Source: Tistlia consotensis USBA 355 (lineage in GTDB: Bacteria; Pseudomonadota; Alphaproteobacteria; Kiloniellales; DSM-21159). From it: 64,000 bases of DNA. The stretch lies in the NCBI RefSeq assembly GCF_900177295.1, contig NZ_FWZX01000013.1, positions 62,001-126,000 of the forward strand. Direction: 5' to 3'. The notes under the pieces are model-generated. The model saw nothing but the letters and a program-made list of their open reading frames with translations. It was not told the origin of the DNA and did not search any database. This document shows, piece by piece, positions 36,623-46,189 of the stretch (position 1 is its first letter; each line of letters begins with the position of its first letter). Both the position numbers and the translations under genes were made by a program.

Positions 36623-37664
36623 GCCGCGCGACCATCCGCGGCCGCCGGGGGCCTTCGTCGACGCGCCGCACCGGCTCGCCGCCCTCGGCGACCTGGCGCT
36701 GGAGAGCGGCGAGGTCATCCGCGACTTCGGGCAGAGCTACGTCACCCACGGCCGGCTCGACGCGGACGGCGGCAACGCCATCCTGGTCTGCGCCGCGATC
36801 GGCTCGACCCACCACCGGCTCGACTTCCTGATCGGCCCCGGGCGCGCCCTGTCGCCCGAGCGCTTCTTCGTCGTCGCGGTCGATCCGATCGGCAACGGCC
36901 TCTCGAGCTCGCCGAGCAACAGCCGGCGCCAGCCGGGCATGGACTTCCCGCGCTTCTCGATCCGCGACATGGTCCGGGCCCAGGCCCGCCTGCTGCGCGA
37001 GCGGCTCGGCATCGAGCGCCTGGCCGCCGTGGTCGGCGCCTCGATGGGCGGCATGCAGGCCCTGCAGTGGGCGGTCTCCGAGCCGGGGATGGTCTCGGCC
37101 GTCGCCGCCATGACGCCGATGGCGCGCACCCATCCCTGGTCGGTCGCGGTCAACGAGACGACGCGGCGCTGCCTGCTGGCCGACCGCGCCTGGACCGGCC
37201 GGGGCTTCGCGCGGCGCCCGGACGACGGCTGGCGCGCCTGGGTCGGCGCGCTCCAGCTCCTGGCCAACCGCACGCCGGCGGCGCTCGCAGAGGGCTTCGG
37301 CTCGCTGGCGGAGGTCGTCGCTTGGCTCGACGGGCGCTGCGAGCAGCAGGCGGCCCAGGGCTTCGACGCCCACGACTGGCTCTACCAGTCCTGGGCCTAC
37401 GACGGTCACGACGTCGGCACGACCCCGGGCTTCGATGGCGACACCGCCGGGGCGCTGGCCTCGATCCGGGCGCGCACGCTGATCCTGGCGCCGCGCCTCG
37501 ACCTCTACAACCCGGTCGAGGCGGCCCGCTTCGCCGCCGAGCACATCCGCGGCAGCCGGCTGGTCGAGCTGCCCTCGAACCTCGGCCACCAGGCCGCCGG
37601 CGGGCTCTGCCGCGAGGACGTCGCCTGCATCGACGACGCGCTCCGGCGCCTATTGGCAGCCTGA
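36615..37664 (+). CDS. MetX-like alpha/beta-hydrolase (homoserine O-acetyltransferase family)
   Basis: The 349-residue protein has the nucleophile Ser143 in VVGASMGGMQALQW, a C-terminal Asp in LILAPRLDLYNP and His in NLGHQAAGG. This is the catalytic triad and motif set of the MetX family, whose members move acetyl or succinyl groups to homoserine or act as hydrolases. Its position as the last gene of a catabolic operon and the 8-bp overlap with the alcohol dehydrogenase argue against methionine biosynthesis and for an acyl-transfer or hydrolysis step in this pathway. Confidence 0.88.
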   Translation: MAEPRDHPRPPGAFVDAPHRLAALGDLALESGEVIRDFGQSYVTHGRLDADGGNAILVCAAIGSTHHRLDFLIGPGRALSPERFFVVAVDPIGNGLSSSPSNSRRQPGMDFPRFSIRDMVRAQARLLRERLGIERLAAVVGASMGGMQALQWAVSEPGMVSAVAAMTPMARTHPWSVAVNETTRRCLLADRAWTGRGFARRPDDGWRAWVGALQLLANRTPAALAEGFGSLAEVVAWLDGRCEQQAAQGFDAHDWLYQSWAYDGHDVGTTPGFDGDTAGALASIRARTLILAPRLDLYNPVEAARFAAEHIRGSRLVELPSNLGHQAAGGLCREDVACIDDALRRLLAA

Positions 37665-37714
37665 GGGCGCGCCGCTCTGCCAGGGGCTGCCGCAGGACGA
37701 AGGAATGGCGGAAG

Positions 37715-37731
37715 TGGCTGTGGCGCCAGGA
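37715..37731. repeat. Candidate attachment-site copy of the tRNA-Gln 3' end
   Basis: TGGCTGTGGCGCCAGGA here matches TGGCTGGGGCGCCAGGA at 40400-40416 in the same orientation. After it, ACCT also matches the tRNA if five bases of the T-loop are deleted. This is what an old site-specific insertion at a tRNA 3' end leaves behind. Confidence 0.65.
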
Positions 37732-38126
37732 ACCTAAGCATAGACGCCGATCAACCTTGGCGTTTGGACCATGCTCCTGAACTCTAGCATCCCCTTGAAG
37801 GCCCCAAGCGACTCACCAGCGGGCAAGTCGGGATCGAGGGGAGCACCCCGACCTGCTCGTCACGGAGTCCTGAGCGGCTTCCAGAGAGTCGCGGTCGAAT
37901 AGATCTCGAGGCGACGTAGCGCGCGCCCGCGGATGACAGTTCAGGCACGAGGGACAGGGCGAAGCTCTCGGGCTGGGTGCGGGATCAGAATGTGCTCGGA
38001 GTGGTGCCGATGATTGCGACCGCTAGGCTGAGCGACAGGAGATCTGAAGTACGTTGTTCAACCATGTAACCTGATGTCGAGATCCCGGCTGCGGGTCAGG
38101 CCGCGGCGTCACAGACGCCGATCGAT
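37732..38126. other. Non-coding left part of the mini-island
   Basis: No open frame with coding character was found on either strand in these 395 bp. A short hairpin GGCGTC-ACA-GACGCC (38105-38119) follows the end of the DUF3037 gene read leftward, without a U-run. The stretch may contain remains of a lost gene, but no homology was recognised. Confidence 0.5.
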
Positions 38127-38981
38127 CTAATCAGATGCCTGCGTGTGAGAGCGATACTCGTCTTCGATTGAAGATACCAGGCGATCGAGCTGATCTTCAT
38201 CAACGACCTCAGAGGCAAAATCGGCCCCCCGTAGTATTTCCTTAGCGCTCTCGTACGCCTTCATCAGAGATCTATTTTGCGGCCTCCCCAGTATGAAGTG
38301 TAGTTCTATGTCCTCCTTCACGCCATCGGCCACGGCAGAAAGATGCCCGCGCCAGCGGCGAGCCTTATCCTTGATCCCTTCTGCGTCAGCTAGATCAAGA
38401 GAGACTGGCTCATACGCGTGCCAGCAACCATTCTTCCAAGCTTTCTTAAACTCTATTTGATCCTGCCTGCCGATCACCTTCTTCGGCCCGAAGGGCACTA
38501 CTACCCCACGCTCGCTCAGCTTCTCCTTGACCGGCCGCCACACGTCTTCGTCGGTCCGGCGTCGATCCAATTTTTGGTCGTAGTGTGAGACAAATCGCTC
38601 GTAGAGCTGGTCGAAGGTCTTCTGAGGATCGTTGGTCAGACCCTTCCCGACGAACGACCACTGCAGTGCGCTGTCGTCTCTCGGCAAGACGTTCAGCGCG
38701 TGAGAGAGTGCGTCCGACTTGCTGTCGAAAAGCGGCTCTTTCCTCATGTTCTTCGCAGCAGCCGAGATGCCCCTGTCGACCGCACGCATCGTCATCACAA
38801 ACGCTTCGCGATCGAGGTCAGGAAAGACCTGCTTCAGCCGGCCAATCGTCTTGCGCGTGTGAATCTTGAGGAAGCCTTCGGCGGCAACGTGCATCACCAC
38901 GCCGACGTTCATCGCCTCGCCCGATACCACGTCGTGGACGTAGCGTAGAACCGTGTAACTGTAGGCGTTCTTGGTCGTCAT
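38127..38981 (-). CDS. DUF3037 family protein
   Basis: The 284-residue protein begins with the DUF3037 hallmark: YSYTVLRYVHDVVSGEAMNV with a following GVV at residues 7-29. The rest is a charged, Lys/Asp-rich helical body without signal peptide or membrane helices. The function of the family is unknown. Its ATG overlaps the stop of the HipA-like kinase gene (ATGA), so both are made from one message and probably act together. Codon use is clearly less GC-biased than in flanking genes. Confidence 0.88.
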   Translation of the reverse strand: MTTKNAYSYTVLRYVHDVVSGEAMNVGVVMHVAAEGFLKIHTRKTIGRLKQVFPDLDREAFVMTMRAVDRGISAAAKNMRKEPLFDSKSDALSHALNVLPRDDSALQWSFVGKGLTNDPQKTFDQLYERFVSHYDQKLDRRRTDEDVWRPVKEKLSERGVVVPFGPKKVIGRQDQIEFKKAWKNGCWHAYEPVSLDLADAEGIKDKARRWRGHLSAVADGVKEDIELHFILGRPQNRSLMKAYESAKEILRGADFASEVVDEDQLDRLVSSIEDEYRSHTQASD

Positions 38982-39772
38982 TGTAGCACCCGCTCGGCCT
39001 CAGCGATGATACCGTCTATGTTGTCTCTTGCGTTTCGGACCCGGCTCAGCGCCTCATCCACTGCTGCCGCCGATTCATCCCATTCGGCGGGCACTTCGGC
39101 ACGGTAGCTGGACAGTCGAGCGTCGGACAACGCTGACCATAGCGCCTTGATGGGCGCGAAGTCGAGTTGCCGCCGCTTCAGGTGCTGGCAGAAGATGTGA
39201 CCGTCTCCTTGATCCAGCCATCGCATTCCGCCGTCCTGCCACGGCGGTCGCCAACCGATCAGCAGTCCGGGCGGTTGGAATGCCAGTTCGTGATCAATCA
39301 GGCGGATACTCTGGCCTGAAACAAGGCAGTTCGGATTCGAAAGCCGCCGGTCTGGATTGTCGAGCACGGCGTCAAAAATGAACGTGCCTAGCGCCACCGG
39401 CACCATCTCCTCGGTGAGGCGCGCCCCGCGAGACCATGCGGCGAACTGGTTTGCTACCCTAGCGGAGCCAAAGCCTATCGGAACACTCTCGGCTAATCTT
39501 GCTGCAATCCTGGCATCTTCTACCACGGCGACGAGATCGGGTGGGATCGCTACCAGATAGGGTATGGGAACGGGTAGCTCCAGGTCCGCGGCCAAGCAGG
39601 CGGCGATCAGCTCCCGCGCCAAGTTCTTCACGCCCTCATCGCACCCCGCTGACAGCTTGCAGAACAGCTCGATCGGGTGATCGGTATCGGCTTCGCAGCG
39701 CATGAGGAGCGGCCCGGTCCGACCAGAGGTCGCTTCCCGCACCACTTCGTCAGCGGTCACTCGCCTAATCAT
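38978..39772 (-). CDS. HipA-like kinase
   Basis: The 264-residue protein keeps the core of the HipA kinase fold: Lys39 in ELFCKLS for ATP, Glu54 in LARELIA, the catalytic loop DNPDRRLSNPN (Asp141, Asn146/Asn148) and the metal-binding Asp160 in RLIDHE. It lacks the N-terminal subdomain of E. coli HipA (about 440 residues) and no HipB-like helix-turn-helix partner is encoded nearby. HipA kinases phosphorylate tRNA synthetases or other proteins and act as growth-arresting toxins. The ATG at 39772 has a GGGGGTGGG stretch upstream. A TTG at 39790 is the alternative. The DUF3037 partner is coupled downstream. Confidence 0.85.
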   Translation of the reverse strand: MIRRVTADEVVREATSGRTGPLLMRCEADTDHPIELFCKLSAGCDEGVKNLARELIAACLAADLELPVPIPYLVAIPPDLVAVVEDARIAARLAESVPIGFGSARVANQFAAWSRGARLTEEMVPVALGTFIFDAVLDNPDRRLSNPNCLVSGQSIRLIDHELAFQPPGLLIGWRPPWQDGGMRWLDQGDGHIFCQHLKRRQLDFAPIKALWSALSDARLSSYRAEVPAEWDESAAAVDEALSRVRNARDNIDGIIAEAERVLQ

Positions 39773-40071
39773 CCCACCCCCGTTACGCAAACGCTCGTCA
39801 ATCTGCGCGCCAACTCTGAGCGAGCCAGCGGGTAGTATTCGTTCATGTCATGGCGGATAGCGTGCTGTTGGATTCCCCCACAACTACAGGATGCTCGATC
39901 AGCGCCAGTATTGGCAATCCTCTCGGCTCAGGGCGCTTCACCCGCTGGTATTTCATCTGCCGCCGCGCTCGCCGGATGCTGCCTTCCTGCACGCGTTCAG
40001 AACACGCCCGACGGCGACCACCCCGACACGGCGCAGCGGTATTTTCGCGTTCCACAACTAAGGACAGGACG

Positions 40072-40257
40072 ATGGGAAATTCGCACAATCCTGGCGATGT
40101 CGAGGAGTTGAGGAAGCTCCTCGACAGGCTCAAAAAGATCGGACCATTGACGCTTGAAGATCTCCTTGAGGACGAGCCGAACAAGCGCAGCCCTGGCGAT
40201 GCGGCCGCGATCCGTGAAGCCCTTGAGCAGGCTCTGAAGCGCTACCGCGACTGCTAA
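40072..40257 (+). CDS. Small hypothetical protein of the mini-island
   Basis: The 61-residue frame starts with ATG at 40072 after an AAGGA site eight bases upstream. The product is acidic and helical (DVEELRKLLDRLKKIG, then LTLEDLLEDE and AAIREALEQALKRYRDC), with one C-terminal Cys and no recognisable helix-turn-helix. It is divergent from the HipA-like kinase gene across about 300 bp and points toward the tRNA gene. It could be an antitoxin-like or regulatory partner. The frame stays open upstream to 39850 but without coding character. Confidence 0.6.
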   Translation: MGNSHNPGDVEELRKLLDRLKKIGPLTLEDLLEDEPNKRSPGDAAAIREALEQALKRYRDC

Positions 40258-40399
40258 GAGGCTCCACGCCGCGCACGCCAGATGCAGTCAGCACATCCCG
40301 AGGCTATGTCTGATCTACGCTCCGGTGTGCTACGAGTGGACGCAGCAGAACACATGGCGAATGACACTAACTAATTGAATTTAAAACAGTATGCTAAAT

Positions 40400-40473
40400 T
40401 GGCTGGGGCGCCAGGATTCGAACCTGGGATCACGGGACCAAAACCCGATGCCTTACCGCTTGGCTACGCCCCA
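40400..40473 (-). tRNA. tRNA-Gln (anticodon TTG)
   Basis: Read leftward, the acceptor stem TGGGGCG (complement of 40467-40473) pairs with CGCCCCA, the anticodon loop is TTTTGGT giving anticodon TTG, the T-arm has GGTTCGAATCC, and CCA is encoded (complement of 40400-40402). Its 3' end forms the boundary of the low-GC island. The gene stands alone between the island and ispE. Confidence 0.97.
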
Positions 40474-40538
40474 GCAGGCGCGCTCCGGAAGGCGGCGAAG
40501 GTAGCGAGAGGCCGGGCGCGCGGCAAGGCCCGGCGGGG

Positions 40539-41423
40539 TCAATCGGGCGTGCCGAGGATCGGCGCGGCGACGCTCCACCAGCCCGGCTGCTCGGCGGCGA
40601 TCGCGGCCGCCGCGGCGCCGGCCTCGGCGGCCGTGGCGTAGAGTCCGAAGCAGGTGGCGCCGCTGCCGCTCATGCGGCCGAGCAGGCAGCCGGCGGTCGT
40701 CGCCAGGGCGCCGAGCACGGCGTCGACCTCGGGACAGAGGCGGCGTGCCGGCGCCTCCAGGTCGTTGCGCCGGCCGGCCAGCAGCTCGGCCAGCGCCTCG
40801 GCGTCGCGCGGCGCCGGGCCGATGGGCCTCGGCGCGCTGAAGGCGCCGCCGCCCGGCCCGGACTGGCGGGCCTGGAAGACCGCCGCGGTCGAGAGCGCGA
40901 CCCCCGGATTGACCAGCACCAGCCAGGCCTCGGGCAGGGCCGGTGCCGGCCGCAGGTCCTCGCCGATGCCGGCCATCAGGGCCGGCCGGCCGTAGAGGCA
41001 GACCGGCACGTCGGCGCCGAGCGCCGCGCCCAGGCCCAGCAGCAGGCCCTCGTCCGGCTCCAGCCGCCAGAGCGCCGAGAGCGCGCGCAGGGCGGCGGCG
41101 GCGTCGGAAGAGCCGCCGCCGATGCCGGCGGCGACCGGCAGGCGCTTGTCGAGCACCAGACGGGCCCGGGGCTCCAGGCCGGCGGCCTCGGCCAGCAGGT
41201 GCGCGGCGCGCAGCACCAGGTTGCCGCCGCCGGCCGGCACCTGGCCAGCGTAGGGCCCCTCGACCGCGAGGCTCAGGTCCGCCGCCGGCTCGGCCCAGAG
41301 GCAGTCGCCGACGCCGGCGAAGACGACCAGCGAATCGAGCAGGTGATAGCCGTCGGCGCGCTTGCCGACGACCTCGAGCCAGAGATTGACCTTGGCCGGC
41401 GCCGGATAGGCGGTGTCGCTCAT
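40539..41423 (-). CDS. ispE: 4-diphosphocytidyl-2-C-methyl-D-erythritol kinase
   Basis: This 294-residue GHMP-superfamily kinase phosphorylates CDP-methylerythritol in the non-mevalonate isoprenoid pathway. The motifs are [23 protein letters not shown] at the N-terminus (catalytic Lys and substrate contacts), the ATP-binding [21 protein letters not shown], and the C-terminal [14 protein letters not shown]. It precedes the tRNA-Gln gene and follows the TPR gene on the same strand with a 61-bp gap, so the two may be co-transcribed. Confidence 0.97.
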   Translation of the reverse strand: MSDTAYPAPAKVNLWLEVVGKRADGYHLLDSLVVFAGVGDCLWAEPAADLSLAVEGPYAGQVPAGGGNLVLRAAHLLAEAAGLEPRARLVLDKRLPVAAGIGGGSSDAAAALRALSALWRLEPDEGLLLGLGAALGADVPVCLYGRPALMAGIGEDLRPAPALPEAWLVLVNPGVALSTAAVFQARQSGPGGGAFSAPRPIGPAPRDAEALAELLAGRRNDLEAPARRLCPEVDAVLGALATTAGCLLGRMSGSGATCFGLYATAAEAGAAAAAIAAEQPGWWSVAAPILGTPD

Positions 41424-41484
41424 GCGCGCGCGATCGCTCTCTGGACGGCCCGCCGCGGCAGCGGCCCGGGCGGGAGGGTGGACG

Positions 41485-43242
41485 CTAGATGTTCTGCGGA
41501 TCGGCCGGCAGGCCCTGGTCGAGCTTCTTCTCGATCTTCGGGATCTCCTCGGCCTCCGGCTCCAGGCTGAGCGCCCGGCGCCACTGCACCCGCGCCTCGC
41601 GCTTGCGGCCGTTGCGCCAGTAGGCGTCGCCCAGGTGGTCGTTGATCACCGGGTCCCCGGGCTTGAGCTCGATCGCCTTCTCCAGGGTCTCGGCCGCCTT
41701 CTTGTACTGCTTCAGGCGGTAGTAGACCCAGCCCAGCGAGTCGACGATGTAGCCGTCGTCGGGCTTCGCCTTGACGGCGCGCTCCAGCATCTTCTGGGCC
41801 TCGTCCAGGTTGCGGCCCTGCTCGATCCAGGAATAGGCCAGATAGTTCAGCACGTAGGGCTGCTCCGGCTGCAGCTCGAGCGCCTTCTTGAAGTCGGCCT
41901 CGGCCCGGTCCCAGTGGCCGGTGCGCTCCAGCGCGATGCCGCGGAAGTAGAACAGCGTCCAGGGCGTGTTCTCGCGGCCCAGCCGCTCGACCGCCTTGTC
42001 GTAGGCCTGGGCCGCCTTGTCGAACTGCTCGCCGGCCCGGTAGAGGTTGCCGAGCTCGTAGTAGGGCTCGAAGCGGTCGGGGCGATCGGCGGCCAGCTTC
42101 TCCAGCAGCGCCGCGGCCTCGTCGTCGTGCTTCAGGTTCTCCAGCTCGCCGGCGATGCGCAGGCCGATCGACCAGTGGTAGGGGCTGGACTCCGGGATCT
42201 GGCGGTAGGCGGCGATCGCCGCGGTCGAGCGGCCCTGGCGCTGCAGCAGCTCGCCGACCAGCACCTTCGCCTCGTCGAGGCCGGGCTCCAGCCAGAGCGC
42301 CAGGTGGGCGTAGAACAGCGGGGCGTCGCTCGACTCCTCGCCGCTCAGGATCTGCCCGAGGTCGAACAGCACCGTGGCGATGCCCTGCCGGGTCGTCGAG
42401 ATCAGCGGCGCCGGCGGCGTCTTCGACTCCAGGCCCTGCTGCATCAGCGCGTTCAGGCTGACGCTGTCGCTCTGCTTGGCGAAGGACTCGGCGACGGCCT
42501 TGGCCTCCGCCGGCTGGCCGTGGCGCAGGAAGTAGTTCTCGACGACGCGCAGCAGCCAGAAGGAGGTCGCCTTGGTGTCGCCGGCCGCGGTCTTCATGTC
42601 CGCGTCGGCGGCGGCGGCGTCGCCCAGCTTCTCCTCGATCAGGCCCTCGTGGACGGCGAGCCGCCCGGTCAGCTTGTCGAGCCCGGTCAGGTCGCCGAGC
42701 GCCTTGGCGACGCCCGCCTTGTCCTTGGCCTCGGCCGCCAGCCAGGCCTGGATCAGCGGCTCGGCGATGCGCGCCGGACCCCGCTGGCCGACGTCGGCGA
42801 GCTGCTTGCGGGCGGCCGCGAAGTCGCTCTTGCGCAGGGCCGCGACGGTCAGCACGAAGCGCGCCAGCTGGTGCTTTGGCGCCTTCTCGACGACCTGCTC
42901 GGCGAGCGGCACGGCATCGTCGAGGCGGCCCTCGACCGAGAGCAGCAGGAAGGTCCGCTCCAGCAGCGCGTCGTTGCCGGGGTCGGCCCGGAGGGTCTTC
43001 AGGTAGAAGTCGGCGGCGGCGCCGGTGTCGCGCCGCTGCTCGGCGACCACGCCGGCCAGGAAGTCGCCGTAGGCGGCCGAGCGCTGGGCGACGGTCGGCT
43101 GCGCCTCGGCGTCGGTGGCGGCGCGGAGCGGCTGGACCTGCAGGGCCAGGCCGAGCGCGGCGGTCGCCAGGACCGTCGCCAGGGGGCCCCGCCAGGAGGC
43201 CGGCGCCAGGGACCTGCGCGCCAGGAAACGAAGTGGGATCAA
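41485..43242 (-). CDS. TPR-repeat protein, probably exported
   Basis: The 585-residue protein starts with a signal-like segment (about 1-44, ending PLRAATDA), then has many tetratricopeptide repeats, such as [28 protein letters not shown], the [26 protein letters not shown] unit and the [29 protein letters not shown] unit. Large TPR proteins of this type in alphaproteobacteria lie upstream of ispE and have no fixed role; scaffolding at the envelope is plausible. The start is a TTG at 43242 with GGGAG upstream. An ATG at 43347 would add 35 residues ahead of the signal segment. Confidence 0.85.
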   Translation of the reverse strand: MIPLRFLARRSLAPASWRGPLATVLATAALGLALQVQPLRAATDAEAQPTVAQRSAAYGDFLAGVVAEQRRDTGAAADFYLKTLRADPGNDALLERTFLLLSVEGRLDDAVPLAEQVVEKAPKHQLARFVLTVAALRKSDFAAARKQLADVGQRGPARIAEPLIQAWLAAEAKDKAGVAKALGDLTGLDKLTGRLAVHEGLIEEKLGDAAAADADMKTAAGDTKATSFWLLRVVENYFLRHGQPAEAKAVAESFAKQSDSVSLNALMQQGLESKTPPAPLISTTRQGIATVLFDLGQILSGEESSDAPLFYAHLALWLEPGLDEAKVLVGELLQRQGRSTAAIAAYRQIPESSPYHWSIGLRIAGELENLKHDDEAAALLEKLAADRPDRFEPYYELGNLYRAGEQFDKAAQAYDKAVERLGRENTPWTLFYFRGIALERTGHWDRAEADFKKALELQPEQPYVLNYLAYSWIEQGRNLDEAQKMLERAVKAKPDDGYIVDSLGWVYYRLKQYKKAAETLEKAIELKPGDPVINDHLGDAYWRNGRKREARVQWRRALSLEPEAEEIPKIEKKLDQGLPADPQNI

Positions 43243-43424
43243 TCTCAGCTCCCGTCCAAGGGCTTCGAAGCTCGTCGGCGGTGCCAGGTCGACCACACCC
43301 GACCACACCCGCCCGGGCGCGCGACGCGCCGGTCGAAGGGCGATCATGCCAAGCCGCGCCGCCCGGAACAACGCCCGCGGCGGCGCCGGCCGCCCGGCCC
43401 GGCCGGGAAAGTGTCCCGGCCGGC

Positions 43425-45077
43425 TCACATGTTCGGGTAGTTGGGGCCGCCGCCGCCCTCCGGCACGGTCCAATTGATGTTCTGCCGGGGGTCCTTGATG
43501 TCGCAGGTCTTGCAGTGCACGCAGTTCTGCGCGTTGATCTGGAACCGCGGGTTGCCGCCGTCCTCGTCGCGCACGACCTCGTAGACCCCGGCCGGGCAGT
43601 AGCGCTGCGCCGGCTCGTCGTAGGTCGGCAGGTTGTAGTCGATCGGGATCGAGGGATCCTTGAGCCTGAGGTGGACCGGCTGGTCCTCCTCGTGGTTGGT
43701 GCCCGACAGGAACACGCTCGACAGGCGGTCGAAGGAGATCACGCCGTCCGGCTTCGGGTAGGCGATCTTGGGCATCTCGGCCGCCGGCTTCAGGCACTCG
43801 TGGTCGGCGTGGCGATGGTGGAAGGTCCAGGGCGCCCGGCCGCCCAGGATCTTCAGGTCGAAGCCGCCGATCGCCATGCCGAGCCGCATGCCGAAGCGCG
43901 CCGCCGCCGGCCGCAGGTTGCGCGCGAGGTAGAGCTCCTCGTGGACCCAGGACCCGCGGTAGGCCTCGGGGTAGGCCTCCAGCGTGCCGTGGCCCTCGTC
44001 GCCGCCGGCCAGCGCCGCGTAGGCCGCCTCGGCGGCCAGCATGCCGGTCTTCATGGCGGTGTGGCTGCCCTTGATCTTGGGCACGTTGAGGAAGCCCGCC
44101 GAGCAGCCGATCAGGCAGCCGCCGGGGAAGGCCAGCTTCGGCACCGACTGCCAGCCGCCCTCGTTGAGCGCGCGCGCGCCGTAGGCGACCCGCTTGCCGC
44201 CCTCGAGCATCGGCCGGATCGCCGGATGCTGCTTGAAGCGCTGGAACTCCTCGAAGGGCGAGAGGTGCGGGTTGGCGTAGTCCAGGCCGACGACGTAGCC
44301 GACATAGGCCAGGTTGTCCTCCAGGTGGTAGACGAAGGAGCCGCCCCAGGTCCTGTCGTCCATCGGCCAGCCGGCGGTGTGCAGCACCAGGCCCTGCTGG
44401 TGCTTGGCCGGGTCGAGCTCCCAGAGCTCCTTGACGCCGAGGCCGTAGGTCTGCGGGTCGGCGCCTTCGCGCAGGCCGAACTTCTGCTCCAGGCCCTTGG
44501 TCAGCGAGCCGCGGCAGCCCTCGGCGAAGAAGGTGTACTTGGCGCGCAGCTCCATGCCCGGCGTGTAGCTCGCCTTGTGCTCGCCGTCCCGGGCGATGCC
44601 CATGTCGCCGGTCGCGACGCCGGCGACCGCGCCCGTCTCGTCGTAGAGCACCTCGGCGGCGGCGAAGCCCGGGTAGATCTCCGCGCCCAGGGCCTCGGCC
44701 TGCTCGGCCAGCCAGCGGCAGACGTTGCCGAGCGAGACGATGTAGTTGCCCGCGTTGTGGGTCTGCGGCGGCAGCAGCCAGAGCGGCACCTCGGTGGCAC
44801 CCGTCTCGTTGAGCAGCAGGAAGCGCTCCTTGCCGACCGGCGTGTTGAGCGGCGCGCCCTTGTCCTTCCAGTCCGGGATCAGCTCGTTGAGCGCGCGCGG
44901 CTCCAGCACCGCGCCGGAGAGGATGTGGGCACCGACCTCCGAGCCCTTCTCGACGACGCAGACCGTGACCTCCTGGCCCTTCTCCTGGGCCAGCTGGCGC
45001 AGCCGGATGGCGGCGGCCAGGCCCGCCGGGCCGGCGCCGACGATGACCACGTCGTATTCCATGTACTCGCGTTCCAT
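43425..45077 (-). CDS. Electron transfer flavoprotein-ubiquinone oxidoreductase
   Basis: The 550-residue membrane-associated flavoprotein passes electrons from electron transfer flavoprotein (fed by acyl-CoA and other dehydrogenases) to ubiquinone. It has the FAD motif IVGAGPAG (residues 12-19), the ubiquinone-site region [16 protein letters not shown], and a C-terminal [4Fe-4S] set with YCPAGVYEV and [13 protein letters not shown]. The ATG at 45077 has GGGAGG upstream. It is divergent from the uracil-DNA glycosylase gene. Family length and motif order are standard. Confidence 0.97.
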   Translation of the reverse strand: MEREYMEYDVVIVGAGPAGLAAAIRLRQLAQEKGQEVTVCVVEKGSEVGAHILSGAVLEPRALNELIPDWKDKGAPLNTPVGKERFLLLNETGATEVPLWLLPPQTHNAGNYIVSLGNVCRWLAEQAEALGAEIYPGFAAAEVLYDETGAVAGVATGDMGIARDGEHKASYTPGMELRAKYTFFAEGCRGSLTKGLEQKFGLREGADPQTYGLGVKELWELDPAKHQQGLVLHTAGWPMDDRTWGGSFVYHLEDNLAYVGYVVGLDYANPHLSPFEEFQRFKQHPAIRPMLEGGKRVAYGARALNEGGWQSVPKLAFPGGCLIGCSAGFLNVPKIKGSHTAMKTGMLAAEAAYAALAGGDEGHGTLEAYPEAYRGSWVHEELYLARNLRPAAARFGMRLGMAIGGFDLKILGGRAPWTFHHRHADHECLKPAAEMPKIAYPKPDGVISFDRLSSVFLSGTNHEEDQPVHLRLKDPSIPIDYNLPTYDEPAQRYCPAGVYEVVRDEDGGNPRFQINAQNCVHCKTCDIKDPRQNINWTVPEGGGGPNYPNM

Positions 45078-45271
45078 ACCGGCCCTCCCAGGAGTCGAAA
45101 CGGTGTCCCTGCCGCGGCCCGCCGCTTCCCCCGGCGGCCGTCGGGCTTGTCTCTGCCTCGCGTCGGCGTAAGGGTATAGCGAAGCGTCCTGCCGGGCGCA
45201 AAAACAGCCGGTTTCGCATCGCCCGACTTGCGTCGGGACGGCATCGGCCGGTCGCAAAGGGACTCTTTTCC

Positions 45272-46189
45272 GTGGCGGAGCCGAGACGCGAGGACCTGGA
45301 GGCCGCGCTGCGCTGGCTGGTCGAGGCCGGCGCCGACGAGGCGGTCGGCTCGCAGCCGCTCGACCGCTTCCTCGAGTCGCGCCGGGCCGAGCCGCGCCAG
45401 GTCGAGTCGCCCCAGGTCGGGTCGTACGGGCCCGAGTCGAATCGACCCGAGTCGCAGCCCGCCGCGGCGGCACCCGCGCAGGCGCCCCGGACCCGGCCGG
45501 CGCCGCCGCGCGCCGAGGCGCCGGCGGTCTGGACACCCGAGGCCAGGGTGCCGACGTCGCTCGACCAGGCGCTCGCCGAGGCGCGGGCGGCGGCCTCGGC
45601 GGCCGCCGACCTGCCGGCGCTCTACCGGGCGATCGAGGCCTTCGAGGGCTGCCCGCTGAAGAAGACCGCCAGCCGCACGGTGATCTTCCGCGGCGATCCC
45701 GCGAACCGGGTCATGCTGATCGGCGAGGCGCCGGGCCGCGACGAGGACATCCAGGGCCAGCCCTTCGTCGGCGCCGCCGGCCGGCTGCTGGACCTGATGC
45801 TGGCCGCCGCCGGCTTCGGGCGCGACTCGGTCTACATCACCAACGTGCTGTTCTGGCGGCCGCCCGGCAACCGCACGCCCGAGCCGGCCGAGGTCCAGCT
45901 CTGCCTGCCCTTCGTCGAGCGCCACATCGAGCTGGTCGACCCGCGCGTCATCCTGCTGCTCGGCGGCGTCTCGACCAAGGCGCTGCTCGCCGATCCGCGC
46001 GGCATCACCCGGGTGCGCGGCCAGTGGTTCGCCTACTCACACGAGGGACTGCCCGCGCCGATACCCGCATTGGCTACGCTGCACCCCGCCTACCTGCTGC
46101 GCCAGCCGGCCCAGAAGCGTCTGGCCTGGCGTGACTTTTTGGCACTGAGAATGGTTAATCGGGGCGATTTCGATCCCTTGAGATCTTAA
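45272..46189 (+). CDS. Family 4-like uracil-DNA glycosylase
   Basis: The 305-residue DNA-repair enzyme excises uracil. The catalytic core (about 110-300) has [24 protein letters not shown] as motif A with its Glu/Asp pair, [13 protein letters not shown], and the C-terminal [12 protein letters not shown]. Cysteines in EGCPLKKTA and VQLCLPF are candidate iron-sulfur ligands of this family. Residues 1-100 form a Pro/Ala/Glu-rich low-complexity extension that is common in alphaproteobacterial versions. The start is a GTG at 45272. Confidence 0.9.
   Translation: MAEPRREDLEAALRWLVEAGADEAVGSQPLDRFLESRRAEPRQVESPQVGSYGPESNRPESQPAAAAPAQAPRTRPAPPRAEAPAVWTPEARVPTSLDQALAEARAAASAAADLPALYRAIEAFEGCPLKKTASRTVIFRGDPANRVMLIGEAPGRDEDIQGQPFVGAAGRLLDLMLAAAGFGRDSVYITNVLFWRPPGNRTPEPAEVQLCLPFVERHIELVDPRVILLLGGVSTKALLADPRGITRVRGQWFAYSHEGLPAPIPALATLHPAYLLRQPAQKRLAWRDFLALRMVNRGDFDPLRS

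Larger units (their letters stand above)
37715..40416. mobile_element. Low-GC mini-island integrated at tRNA-Gln, no integrase
   Basis: A 2.7-kb segment is bounded by the 3' end of the tRNA-Gln gene (40400-40416) and a directly repeated copy at 37715-37731 with 16 of 17 bases identical. GC content falls sharply inside: a hand count of the line at 38221-38280 gives 31 of 60, against 48 of 60 for 36181-36240. Genes inside are a HipA-like kinase, a DUF3037 protein and a 61-residue orphan. There is no integrase or transposase, so it is a cargo-only or decayed element. Confidence 0.65.

Noticed and set aside
36615-37664. Methionine-biosynthetic metX assignment
   Set aside because: The motifs fit the family, but the overlap with an alcohol dehydrogenase at the end of a TRAP-linked catabolic operon does not fit methionine synthesis, so no gene symbol was given.
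39843-40184. 113-codon leftward open frame in the island overlapping the 61-residue gene
   Set aside because: It has no ribosome-binding site, overlaps the better-supported small gene and resembles no family. An integrase remnant was considered, but no catalytic motif was visible.
41485-45219. A 1244-codon open frame joining the TPR gene and the region of the ETF-QO gene
   Set aside because: The part beyond 43347 lies out of frame over ETF-QO and is compositionally a shadow. The TPR protein has its own start with ribosome-binding site and signal segment near 43242.
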